64,000 bases of DNA from Candidatus Obscuribacterales bacterium (GTDB lineage: Bacteria > Cyanobacteriota > Vampirovibrionia > Obscuribacterales > Obscuribacteraceae): assembly GCA_031292355.1 (NCBI GenBank), contig JARLHI010000057.1, forward strand, positions 248,001-312,000, given 5' to 3'. The translations under genes and the position numbers were made by a program. Below are positions 15,637-23,382 of the stretch, piece by piece; the stretch's first letter is position 1; each line of letters starts with the position of its first letter. The notes beneath the pieces were generated by a model that had not been told where the DNA came from, did no database searches, and was given only the letters and a program-made list of their open reading frames with translations.

Positions 15637-17502
15637 ATGCCGGAAAAAAGCGATAACAAAAATCAAGGCTCTCCCTGGCTTATGTTCAGTTTGGTCTGGC
15701 TTTCGTTGATTCTATTTAGTTGGTTGATTACCTCTCTAACTACGGCGCACATTCAATACAGCAAATTCATCAATTTGCTCAACCAAAACCAAATCAAAGA
15801 AGTAGAAATTAGCGATAAGGAACTAAGCGGAACCTATATCGATCCAAAAAGCAAAAAGGAAATTCAGTTCCAGACGGGTAGAGTGCCAGCTGATTTGGCT
15901 GCGCAATTGCAGGCTAAAGATGTTGTATTTAGCCGATCAGTAGACACTCCTGAACTAATCAAATGGCTCGTTCCGCTATTTCTATTTCTTTTAATATTGA
16001 AAGCTTTCGAGCACCAACTCCCCGGCGCCGATTCAGCCCCGGCCAATCCCTTTAATTTTGGTAAAAGTAGAGCCCGACTCTACAAAGAAAAAGATGTTCG
16101 CATAACCTTCAAAGATGTCGCAGGCATTGATGAAGTCAAAGCCGAACTCGAAGAGATTATTGATTTTTTGAAAAACCCAGAGAAGTTTCGAAAGCTCGGT
16201 GGTCGATTGCCCAAAGGAATTCTGCTTGTCGGTCCTCCTGGCACAGGGAAAACACTTCTGGCTAAAGCAGTAGCAGGAGAAACAAAACGTCCATTTTTGT
16301 TCATCACCGGTTCTGAATTTGTCGAACTGTACGTTGGCGTTGGAGCGGCACGTGTTCGCGACCTGTTTCAACAAGCACTCGAAAATGCCCCGTGCATAAT
16401 ATTCATAGATGAGCTGGACGCTCTGGGCCGCGCGAGAGGCAATAGTGCATTTGCCGGTGGACACGACGAAAAAGAACAAACACTAAATCAATTACTGGCT
16501 GAGCTTGATGGCTTCGATCCAAGACAGGGCGTCATCCTACTTGCTGCTACCAACAGACCAGAAATACTTGATCCAGCACTCTTGCGGGCAGGAAGATTTG
16601 ATCGACAAATTCTTGTCGACCGACCAGATAAGATTGGACGGGTGCAAATTTTGCAAGTGCATATGAAGACTGTCACGCTTGATGCCAGTGTTAAGCCAGA
16701 AGAAATTGCGGCGATGACTACAGGATTTACAGGAGCAGAATTAGCGAATCTGGTCAACGAAGCCGCTTTGCTCGCAGCCAGAAGATCTGCTGAAAGCATC
16801 ATGCCTGCAGATTTCCAAAACGCGTTCGAACGCATAGTCGCTGGTCTGGAAAAGAAAAATAGAGTGATTAAAATCGAAGAGAGAAAAATAGTGGCATTCC
16901 ATGAGATGGGACACGCTTTGGTTGGACTATTTTTAAACGAACACGATCCAGTAGAAAAAGTATCAATCATACCCCGGGGTATCAGCGCACTCGGTTACAC
17001 CATGCAAAGACCGCAAGAAGATCGGTATTTGCTCACAGAGAACGAACTCAAAACCAAACTAGCGATCCTAATGGGAGGAACAGCGGCCGAACAAGTTCAA
17101 TTCAACTTGAAGTCAACGGGCTCGGCTGATGACCTGGAAAAAGCGACCGAACTGGCCAGGCATATGGTCAGTCAGTTCGGTATGTCGCAAAATTTGGGCA
17201 TGGCAGTTTATGAAAGCGGACCAAGAAATCTAAACGCCAACAATGAGTTTAACGGTTCCATAAACAAGAATTGCAGTGAGAGGACTGCCCGAGAAATTGA
17301 TTGTGAAATTCGCTCACTAATTAACGAAGCTTTCAATACAGCTACTGAGATTCTCGTCTCGCATAAGTTTGCTCTAGATGCAGGCGCTCAAATGCTAATC
17401 GAAAAAGAAACTCTATCACGCGATGAGTTGATAACAATCAAAAATATGAGCCCTACCGAATCATTTGAACCTGGTGTTAAAAGACTTGCCCCAATCAGTT
17501 AG
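15637..17502 (+). CDS. ftsH: FtsH-type AAA+ zinc metalloprotease
   Basis: 621 residues. Two membrane helices (about 13-34 and 107-122) flank a small periplasmic domain. AAA+ module: Walker A GPPGTGKT at 199-206, Walker B IIFIDE at 254-259, second region of homology [18 protein letters not shown]. Protease: HEMGH at 422-426 with a downstream acidic ligand expected in [13 protein letters not shown]. FtsH degrades misfolded membrane and regulatory proteins in an ATP-dependent hexamer. The pore segment reads ELYVGVGA rather than the common EMFVGVGA. It lies in a cluster with USPs, so this copy is probably a stress-specific paralogue rather than the housekeeping one (inference). Confidence 0.95.
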   Translation: MPEKSDNKNQGSPWLMFSLVWLSLILFSWLITSLTTAHIQYSKFINLLNQNQIKEVEISDKELSGTYIDPKSKKEIQFQTGRVPADLAAQLQAKDVVFSRSVDTPELIKWLVPLFLFLLILKAFEHQLPGADSAPANPFNFGKSRARLYKEKDVRITFKDVAGIDEVKAELEEIIDFLKNPEKFRKLGGRLPKGILLVGPPGTGKTLLAKAVAGETKRPFLFITGSEFVELYVGVGAARVRDLFQQALENAPCIIFIDELDALGRARGNSAFAGGHDEKEQTLNQLLAELDGFDPRQGVILLAATNRPEILDPALLRAGRFDRQILVDRPDKIGRVQILQVHMKTVTLDASVKPEEIAAMTTGFTGAELANLVNEAALLAARRSAESIMPADFQNAFERIVAGLEKKNRVIKIEERKIVAFHEMGHALVGLFLNEHDPVEKVSIIPRGISALGYTMQRPQEDRYLLTENELKTKLAILMGGTAAEQVQFNLKSTGSADDLEKATELARHMVSQFGMSQNLGMAVYESGPRNLNANNEFNGSINKNCSERTAREIDCEIRSLINEAFNTATEILVSHKFALDAGAQMLIEKETLSRDELITIKNMSPTESFEPGVKRLAPIS

Positions 17503-17621
17503 TCTAAAGTCAATCTTTCGATGACGCGACTAGTCATTCAGAATGAAGGCAGCAATTCAGCAATTTGAGAACATTGTGTAAATAAGTAGTCAGTAAGTGG
17601 TAAGTCAGCGGAGAAAACCGG

Positions 17622-18638
17622 ATGAAAATTTTAGTGCCAATCGAAGACCCGTTCTTCGCAGTTTGTGTAGTCGATTTCATCAACCATCATGTATGGCCGG
17701 CAAAAACCGAATTTCTAGTCACACATGTGATCGAGCCATTTTATCTGGATGAAGCTCAACAGCCCGCTTTTGCGCCACTGTTGAAAATTTCACCGCAAAG
17801 CATTATCGATGAAGCCTTGAGCCTTGTTCGTGCGGTGTCGCAGGCTATAAACAATGCAAACCCTCAAGCAACGGTAACCGAAGATGTCGTTGAGTCCGAA
17901 GTTGTCGGTCAAATTAAACACGTTGCCGAAAAGTGGCCCGCCGATTTAGTCATCATGGGCTCACACGGTCGCAGCGGATTCAATCATTTTTTTCTGGGCA
18001 GCGTCGCTCTTGAAGTGGCAAGCGAAATACAAACTCCACTTCTTCTCATCAAACCAGATAGAAAAACAATAAAAGCAAGCGATGATTTACTCTCCACGAA
18101 ATTAACTCAGGCGTCGTTTCAAGCGTCGTTGGACAAACTTGCCTTGGCACGCAAACCGGCAAAAGTGTTTGTTGCACTTGACGAGACAGATTTATCAAAA
18201 CAGATAATTGATTTTTGCCTTAAGCACAAATGGTCAGAACAGGCGGAATTCAAATTATTCAGCACCATTGACGAGCGGCCATTTTTCTTGGTACCAAAAG
18301 CAACCACAGAAAAAATCTCAGAAGAATTGATCGAAGGACAGAAAATTAAATTATCGAACTATGCACAGTTACTGAAAGAGCAGTTGGCTCCGAAATCAGT
18401 CACCACTGAGGTCGAGTTCGGCGCTCCCCGCAAAAATCTCATCGTTGCTTCCACAGCGTGGGACGCGGATCTGCTGGTGGTAGGCAATCATGTCAAAAAG
18501 TCCGGCACATCTGCCTTATGTGGAGTAGCCATGGCTTCTTTATGCGCAGCTCCATGCTCGGTTCTGTTAATCAAAGAAAATATCAAACAGAACGACCAAT
18601 TGATTGCGCAAAAAGCGGCTGTAGCTTCAGCGAAGTAG
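17622..18638 (+). CDS. Tandem-domain universal stress protein
   Basis: 338 residues with two USP domains. Domain 1 (1-150) begins MKILVPIEDPFFAVCVVDF and has an intact loop MGSHGRSGFNHFFLGSVALEVASE. Domain 2 (about 178-320) begins KVFVALDETDLSKQIIDF but its loop reads VGNHVKKSGTSALCGVAMASLCAA, lacking the canonical spacing, so only the first half probably binds ATP. GGAG precedes the ATG. Transcription likely ends at the strong hairpin at 18676-18734. Confidence 0.9.
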   Translation: MKILVPIEDPFFAVCVVDFINHHVWPAKTEFLVTHVIEPFYLDEAQQPAFAPLLKISPQSIIDEALSLVRAVSQAINNANPQATVTEDVVESEVVGQIKHVAEKWPADLVIMGSHGRSGFNHFFLGSVALEVASEIQTPLLLIKPDRKTIKASDDLLSTKLTQASFQASLDKLALARKPAKVFVALDETDLSKQIIDFCLKHKWSEQAEFKLFSTIDERPFFLVPKATTEKISEELIEGQKIKLSNYAQLLKEQLAPKSVTTEVEFGAPRKNLIVASTAWDADLLVVGNHVKKSGTSALCGVAMASLCAAPCSVLLIKENIKQNDQLIAQKAAVASAK

Positions 18639-18675
18639 ACAGAACTCAGCACTTCGTGCCGAAATTTGTCTCTCA

Positions 18676-18734
18676 GTGTGCACCCCATGCTATGCAACCT
18701 TCTCATCGTTGCTTCCTTAGCATGGGGTGCACAC
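18676..18734. terminator. Perfect 17-bp inverted repeat, bidirectional terminator
   Basis: GTGTGCACCCCATGCTA (18676-18692) pairs exactly with 18718-18734. Inside the 25-base loop a second GCAAC/GTTGC stem can form. It lies between convergent genes. Only a modest T-rich tract follows, so it may also be recognised as a protein site or structured RNA. Confidence 0.7.
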
Positions 18735-18748
18735 TTGTTGATTCTGAT

Positions 18749-19477
18749 TTACTTCTGCAAAAACTGCTGAAACTTTCGCTCTAACTCTTCGCTATCAGAA
18801 GGAATAAACTCTGTCAGGCGAACACCGCTACCAGATTGCTCTGTACGACTGACCAGCGTATTATCCAGGTTATAACGATACGTTGTTGTGTGGATACGAA
18901 TTTTGCCATCGGCAATTGGCAGATAGGTACTCAATACTTTTTGCCGAAATTTCTCTTTCTCTGTTCCCGTGCGAGCATCGCTTACGACCACTTCAGCTGT
19001 GGACAAAATCGAAAAACCATTTTGTAATGAAGCTACTTGCTTAAATAGGTCGACTGTTTGTCTCTCTATTGACCCAGACCGCTCGATCTGACGCTGCCAG
19101 GGTACGCCTGCATATTGCCAAAATGTCCCACTCTTATCGATCTTCATACCGAAATCAAGAATTCTTATTTCTGATGGTTTGCCTGGCAGCCCTTTATTGG
19201 CGACTTGAGAATCCACTTCCGTCTCAATTGGTGCATTTAGATATTCACACCAGGTGCCGGTAAGCCACTTGGGGATTTGTATCCAGTCATTGCTTGGAGA
19301 AGCGTAGCGATATTCAGTCTTTGGAAGCATTGCTGAGATTTCATTTGGTGCAGTTAGTCCAAACTCGTTTCTCATTTCCCCTGCTAACGCTGCATTAAAA
19401 ATACCGAAAAGCAGCACGGCGATTGAAACGCCAGTGGTTTGACCAACAAGATGCATTCGCTTTATTTGAGTGGTCAT
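18749..19477 (-). CDS. Exported unknown protein, 'WLxxPxWLxGTWC' family, copy 2
   Basis: 242 residues from the ATG at 19477, preferred because a signal-like helix (LVGQTTGVSIAVLLFGIFNAALA) follows directly; an open frame extends further upstream to 19660 but that part looks non-coding. Shared with the gene at 14851: WIQIPKWLTGTWCEY, FWQYAGVPWQRQIERSG (compare IWQYVSVPPESVP), VVVSDARTG and a C-terminal ELERKFQQFLQK. Probably periplasmic or surface-exposed; function unknown. It is transcribed toward the 18676 hairpin, opposite to the USP. Confidence 0.68.
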   Translation of the reverse strand: MTTQIKRMHLVGQTTGVSIAVLLFGIFNAALAGEMRNEFGLTAPNEISAMLPKTEYRYASPSNDWIQIPKWLTGTWCEYLNAPIETEVDSQVANKGLPGKPSEIRILDFGMKIDKSGTFWQYAGVPWQRQIERSGSIERQTVDLFKQVASLQNGFSILSTAEVVVSDARTGTEKEKFRQKVLSTYLPIADGKIRIHTTTYRYNLDNTLVSRTEQSGSGVRLTEFIPSDSEELERKFQQFLQK

Positions 19478-19728
19478 TTTAAAAGTTACCTGCATTTTGA
19501 AGAGTGCTAACGATGTGAGGATACAGACACCATTATCGATATTAGGTTGCGCCGGCACATCAATCAAAAGATTGAGCATAACAATACAAACGGTACCAAG
19601 ACTATTTGCGGATGGATTATTGCATTCCCTCCTACTGATCGGCCGCACGATTGATAACAAGCAACGCCCAAGCGGTCAAACTAAACGAGTTGGAGTTCAT
19701 GCAGAAGACAGAGCATTCGAGCTCCTGC

Positions 19729-19736
19729 GTAATTAC
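19729..19736. promoter_or_regulatory. GTAATTAC palindrome upstream of hsp20
   Basis: Third copy of the octamer also found twice at 14316-14339, here 26 bases before the hsp20 start. A shared operator for stress genes is possible but unproven. Confidence 0.25.
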
Positions 19737-19761
19737 AAATTTAAACTACAGAGGCTTTCAA

Positions 19762-20259
19762 ATGAAGAATGCAATTGCCACAAAAGAAAAAACATCGAAT
19801 GGTCACGTTACGCATAGTCGCTCATCTCTTGCGCATCGATTTCAACACGAAATGAACAAATTATTTGACGATTTTGGCCAGGGATTTGGACTGTTTCACA
19901 ATGAAGGTAAAGATGGATTTGCCGGCTGTGAAGCCAAAATTGACGTCAAAGATGCTGACCATAAAATCATTGTCACAGCCGAAGTGCCTGGCGTAGAATT
20001 ACAAGATCTGGAAATAACAGCAACTCCAAATTACCTCAGTATCTCTGGCGAGAAGAAAGCTGAAAAAGAAGAGAAAGAAAAAGGCTATTACCGCATGGAG
20101 CGTGAATATGGTTATTTTCGTCGTGTCATCCCAATGCCTTGCGAGATAGATAAAGATAAAGTGGACGCGACCTTCAAAAACGGCGTGCTCACGATATCAC
20201 TACCGAAAACTCTTAGTGCCTTGGAGCAACAACAAAAAGTAACCGTCAAAGCTGGTTAA
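19762..20259 (+). CDS. Hsp20/alpha-crystallin small heat shock protein, second copy
   Basis: 165 residues from the ATG at 19762, chosen for AGAGG about 8 bases upstream; the frame is open to 19651 but lacks a start signal there. The alpha-crystallin domain has IDVKDADHKIIVTAEVPGVELQDLEI, YLSISGEKKAEKEEKEKGYY and FKNGVLTISLPK. The N-terminal arm has HRFQHEMNKLFDDFGQGF. ATP-independent holdase chaperone. A clean intrinsic terminator follows at 20281. Confidence 0.95.
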   Translation: MKNAIATKEKTSNGHVTHSRSSLAHRFQHEMNKLFDDFGQGFGLFHNEGKDGFAGCEAKIDVKDADHKIIVTAEVPGVELQDLEITATPNYLSISGEKKAEKEEKEKGYYRMEREYGYFRRVIPMPCEIDKDKVDATFKNGVLTISLPKTLSALEQQQKVTVKAG

Positions 20260-20280
20260 AAAGTTAGATCGTTAGAAAAC

Positions 20281-20317
20281 AAAAAAAGCGCATCCTCGAT
20301 TCAGGCTGCGCTTTTTC
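20281..20317. terminator. Intrinsic terminator, bidirectional
   Basis: AAAAAGCGCA (20283-20292) pairs with TGCGCTTTTT (20307-20316), with an inner CCT/AGG stem. The A-run and T-run on either side allow termination of both hsp20 (+) and the yegP-like gene (-). Confidence 0.85.
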
Positions 20318-20360
20318 TTCGACTTAACTTTGACTGACTGCAATAACCATTTACCTAAAC

Positions 20361-20588
20361 TTATGGTTGCTGGCTATAGTGCTCGACTGGCTCATGCATA
20401 TGATAATGTTCACCAGTCCGGTCATCAACTGACGCGTCCTGTGCCTCGTCCTTGATAGCTCTAATGCCGTTTTCAGCATGCTGCTTAGTCGTATACATTT
20501 GAGATTGCAAGACAATTTTATTATTGTCAGATTTGAGCACGAACCAATATTGCGAAGACTCATTTTTTCGAATAACGAATTTAGCCAT
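20361..20588 (-). CDS. YegP/DUF1508 family protein
   Basis: 75 residues from the ATG at 20588, with AGGTGA just upstream. One DUF1508 unit: MAKFVIRKNESSQYWFVLKSDN, then QSQMYTTKQHAENGIRAIKDEA. Escherichia YegP has two such repeats; this protein has one plus a histidine-rich tail (EHYHMHEPVEHYS). Function is unknown; a small soluble protein often found with stress genes. Convergent with hsp20. Confidence 0.85.
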   Translation of the reverse strand: MAKFVIRKNESSQYWFVLKSDNNKIVLQSQMYTTKQHAENGIRAIKDEAQDASVDDRTGEHYHMHEPVEHYSQQP

Positions 20589-20726
20589 TTCAATCACCTG
20601 CAAGAAGAATAATTATAAGGTCCTTGATACGACACGAAACTGTGTAACACGGACTCCAATATAAATTATGCAAAAAGTAGTGAGTTACCACATCGTTCTT
20701 TCGACGAATCATCCGTCAATTCAGAT

Positions 20727-21551
20727 TTACTCCGTTTTCTGATTTTTGTCAGGAAGAGACATGATGAAATCTGTGACCTGCTTTATGTCGCTCTTTGTGA
20801 GATTGGAAGGTGGCATCACCGTCCCACGCTCGCCATATTCGTCAGGCATTTTTTGAATGAAAAATTCGGAATTGGTAATTCGCTCTTGCACATATGACCG
20901 ATTACGCCGGTTGCTCTCGCCATCAAGAGCAGGAGCAAAATGTCCGCCAAGATTTCCTACTGAGTGACAAGAGAGACACCCATGCGACATAAAAGCCGAT
21001 TTTCCTTTTTCGATGTCTTCTATTTTACTCTCGCCATTACGGTTTGAATTTTTCGATTCATTCTGTTCGGCTTCCTCAGCACCATTTACGATACTGTGTT
21101 TAAGCACTCGATACCCTGCGTCAGACTCGGGAATGGTCATTAGATAAGAGGTGATAAGGCGTGCCTCACGAGGCACCAGTCTTGGATGTTCCAACAATTC
21201 TTGACCTGGATACAGATGCCTGAATTGCTTCACTTCAGCTGCTGAGTTAGTGATTCTGGCCAAAATAAATGCTCGGCTGCGGTGAGCGCCAATACCATCG
21301 AAGGGCGGAGCAAGACACCCGCCGGCTCCGGCAATAGAATGGCAGCTCGCGCAGTTCTCTCTTTCATAAGCCATGCGCCCGGCACTGCTAGTAGGAGTGC
21401 TGCTGTCAGCCTTGTAAAGCGTAGGGTTGATGAAAATCGATTGAGAGCCAGGAAGTCCAGTGACAGACGTGACAGTCACAAAGGAGCACGTTGTTAGCAT
21501 GGCAATCATTAGACTGCGACTGAAACCTGTTTTTAGCACTTTGACATCCAA
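20727..21551 (-). CDS. Diheme cytochrome c, second paralogue
   Basis: 274 residues. The N-terminal hydrophobic stretch (SLMIAMLTTCSFVTVTSVTG) is a signal peptide or anchor. Two heme-c motifs, CASCH and CLSCH, are each followed by a P-x-DGIGAHRS or PALDGESNRRNRS loop, and a VMPP Met-containing loop lies near the end. Same two-domain plan as 3583-4404 (FINPTLY, LMTIPE, LPD shared positions). Probably an extracytoplasmic electron carrier. The C-terminal MPPSNLTKSDIKQVTDFIMSLP is typical for class I domains. Confidence 0.88.
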   Translation of the reverse strand: MDVKVLKTGFSRSLMIAMLTTCSFVTVTSVTGLPGSQSIFINPTLYKADSSTPTSSAGRMAYERENCASCHSIAGAGGCLAPPFDGIGAHRSRAFILARITNSAAEVKQFRHLYPGQELLEHPRLVPREARLITSYLMTIPESDAGYRVLKHSIVNGAEEAEQNESKNSNRNGESKIEDIEKGKSAFMSHGCLSCHSVGNLGGHFAPALDGESNRRNRSYVQERITNSEFFIQKMPDEYGERGTVMPPSNLTKSDIKQVTDFIMSLPDKNQKTE

Positions 21552-21600
21552 GACGAAACGCGACTATACACCACACTTTAGTTCATGCAGTCCTCCATTA

Positions 21601-21620
21601 AATCGGCCTCAAGGCCGATT
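21601..21620. repeat. Tight 9-bp hairpin upstream of the cytochrome gene
   Basis: AATCGGCCT and AGGCCGATT are separated by two bases. It lies 50 bases upstream of the cytochrome start and 147 bases upstream of the divergent acetyltransferase. It could be an operator or an mRNA 5' structure. Confidence 0.4.
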
Positions 21621-21766
21621 CACATATATCGACATACTTTGGTGACCCAAGCTCCTACATCGCTTGAATGATGCAAGAACACAAGAGTTATGCGAGTATA
21701 GGCAAAAGAGTTCTTTGCATAGAGCCCGCCTGAATAATCGGTGGCAAACATCATTACGGAGGACCG

Positions 21767-22405
21767 ATGACAGACACGATCCGCAAATCAGTCCTCCCAC
21801 CGCAAGCATTTACGGCCGTCGCGCTTGAAATCGAATCATTGCCGGCGCTAAAGCCGAAGATGATTGCTACCATCAAGGCGAAAGATTATTGCGTTCGTGA
21901 AGAAACCCTTGATGGACGAATGTTGACGATACGTGGCATTCGCAGTGATGACAAAGAAATGCTACAAGAAGGCATGCATCACCTGAGCAAAGAATCTATC
22001 TATGCTCGTTTTTTCACATTCAAGTCAGAGCTGACAGACAATGAACTAAAATATTTCACCGAAGTAGATTTCGTCAATCACGTTGCATTAGTGGCATCGT
22101 TAGATACTCCAGCTGGTGAACGCCCGGTCGGCGTTGGGCGTTATATCATTCCCGATAAAGTGCCAAAGGAAAACAAAGCTGAACTCGCTTTCACCGTCGA
22201 CGACGAGTATCAGGGGCTCGGTATAGGTACCATTCTAATGAAGCACCTGATCGTTATAGGTAGAGCCAATCGGATCGAGAGATTCGTGGCTTATGTCATG
22301 CCGGATAACCGACGCATGCGCGATGTCTTGCGTCGTGCGGGACTGCCCATCAAATACAAACAAGATTCTGCTGGCATACTAGAAATTACGCTCACCCTCG
22401 AATGA
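21767..22405 (+). CDS. GNAT acetyltransferase, protein-acetylase-like
   Basis: 212 residues. The GNAT domain spans about 50-200: MLTIRGIRSDDKEMLQEGMHHLSKES at its start, and LAFTVDDEYQGLGIGTILMKHLI as the acetyl-CoA motif A (Q/R-x2-G-x-G/A). The opening 'R.IR..D...L..G...LS..S.Y.RFF' matches GNAT modules of Pat-type lysine acetyltransferases. A strong GGAGGA site lies upstream. Placement among USPs and next to PEP synthase suggests post-translational control of metabolism, but no cyclic-nucleotide domain is attached here. Confidence 0.85.
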   Translation: MTDTIRKSVLPPQAFTAVALEIESLPALKPKMIATIKAKDYCVREETLDGRMLTIRGIRSDDKEMLQEGMHHLSKESIYARFFTFKSELTDNELKYFTEVDFVNHVALVASLDTPAGERPVGVGRYIIPDKVPKENKAELAFTVDDEYQGLGIGTILMKHLIVIGRANRIERFVAYVMPDNRRMRDVLRRAGLPIKYKQDSAGILEITLTLE

Positions 22406-22559
22406 TCTCGATTGAAGCTGGCTATTTATGGGATGTAGCTGAGTTTGCAGCGCTCGCCATGAGCATAATAGAAGCTACAAAAACATTCAAACGCCGACGC
22501 AAATTGTGTGACCTTTAAAACGGTATTTGCAACATTATACATTGCTGAATTTAGGGAAT

Positions 22560-23063
22560 TTATTTGCTCTCCGCTGGCAAAGCTTCGCCCGTGTTTATCT
22601 CACAAACTGACTGTGGCATATCCTCTTCTGTAATAGAAACGTCTAAATAGCTTAATTGCGATGGTTTGACGATAGCCACAGAACAATCCGCTTTAGCGGT
22701 CACAGCTAGAGCGACGCTACCCAAAAGCAATCGCTCGAGACCTTTACGTCCATGAGAGCCCATGACGATCAAATCGGCATTCGCTTCTTTCGCTTGACTC
22801 AAAATCGATGATGATGCTTTTCCAGAAGTTAAAGCTTTTTCGACGCTGAGTTCTGGATTGTGAAGCTTCAATTCATAGACAATGTCTTCGAGAAGTTTGA
22901 CCTGCCGAGCGACAAATTTGTCTTTCCAATCAGGCGTTGCATCAACAGGCTCAACTACACACATCACCAGAACGCGGGTCTCAGCCGGCCACTTACGACT
23001 CCGCATAAAATCAACGATTGCGTCTCCAAAATATCGGTCAGACAGTGCTATCAAGATATTCAT
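22560..23063 (-). CDS. Universal stress protein (ATP-binding type)
   Basis: 167 residues: MNILIALSDRYFGDAIVDFM, then VMGSHGRKGLERLLLGSVALAVTAKADCSVAIVK with the intact nucleotide loop. The 20-residue acidic C-terminal tail is not part of the fold. Divergent from ppsA with 319 bases between the two starts. Ribosome binding site is weak. Confidence 0.92.
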   Translation of the reverse strand: MNILIALSDRYFGDAIVDFMRSRKWPAETRVLVMCVVEPVDATPDWKDKFVARQVKLLEDIVYELKLHNPELSVEKALTSGKASSSILSQAKEANADLIVMGSHGRKGLERLLLGSVALAVTAKADCSVAIVKPSQLSYLDVSITEEDMPQSVCEINTGEALPAESK

Positions 23064-23382
23064 TGTTTAAAGCCCATTGCAGAATTCGACCTGTGGTGTT
23101 TTAGAAAGCGCGCATTTGCAGTAGCGAATCGTTTAGCGGCTCAAACCATTGTCACTCAGTCAGCGATAACGAACATCATTCAGCAGATTGACTTTTCCCT
23201 TACATCAATCATCCGATCAGACGACATAGACAGGCAAAGGATCAGCAATTACGACGCAGGTAGACACTGCGGACGATGTTGGTTCAAAAGCACTGGCGTT
23301 AATATTCACATTGGTGGCTCCTGGAAAGAAGTGTCACCATCGACGCTTGAATAATGAATTCAACCAGAACATAGAGGGCACA
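23064..23382. other. Divergent promoter region between USP and ppsA
   Basis: 319 bases without a supported gene. The frame of ppsA is open upstream to 23311, but no start signal is seen there. No clear palindrome was found. Confidence 0.4.
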
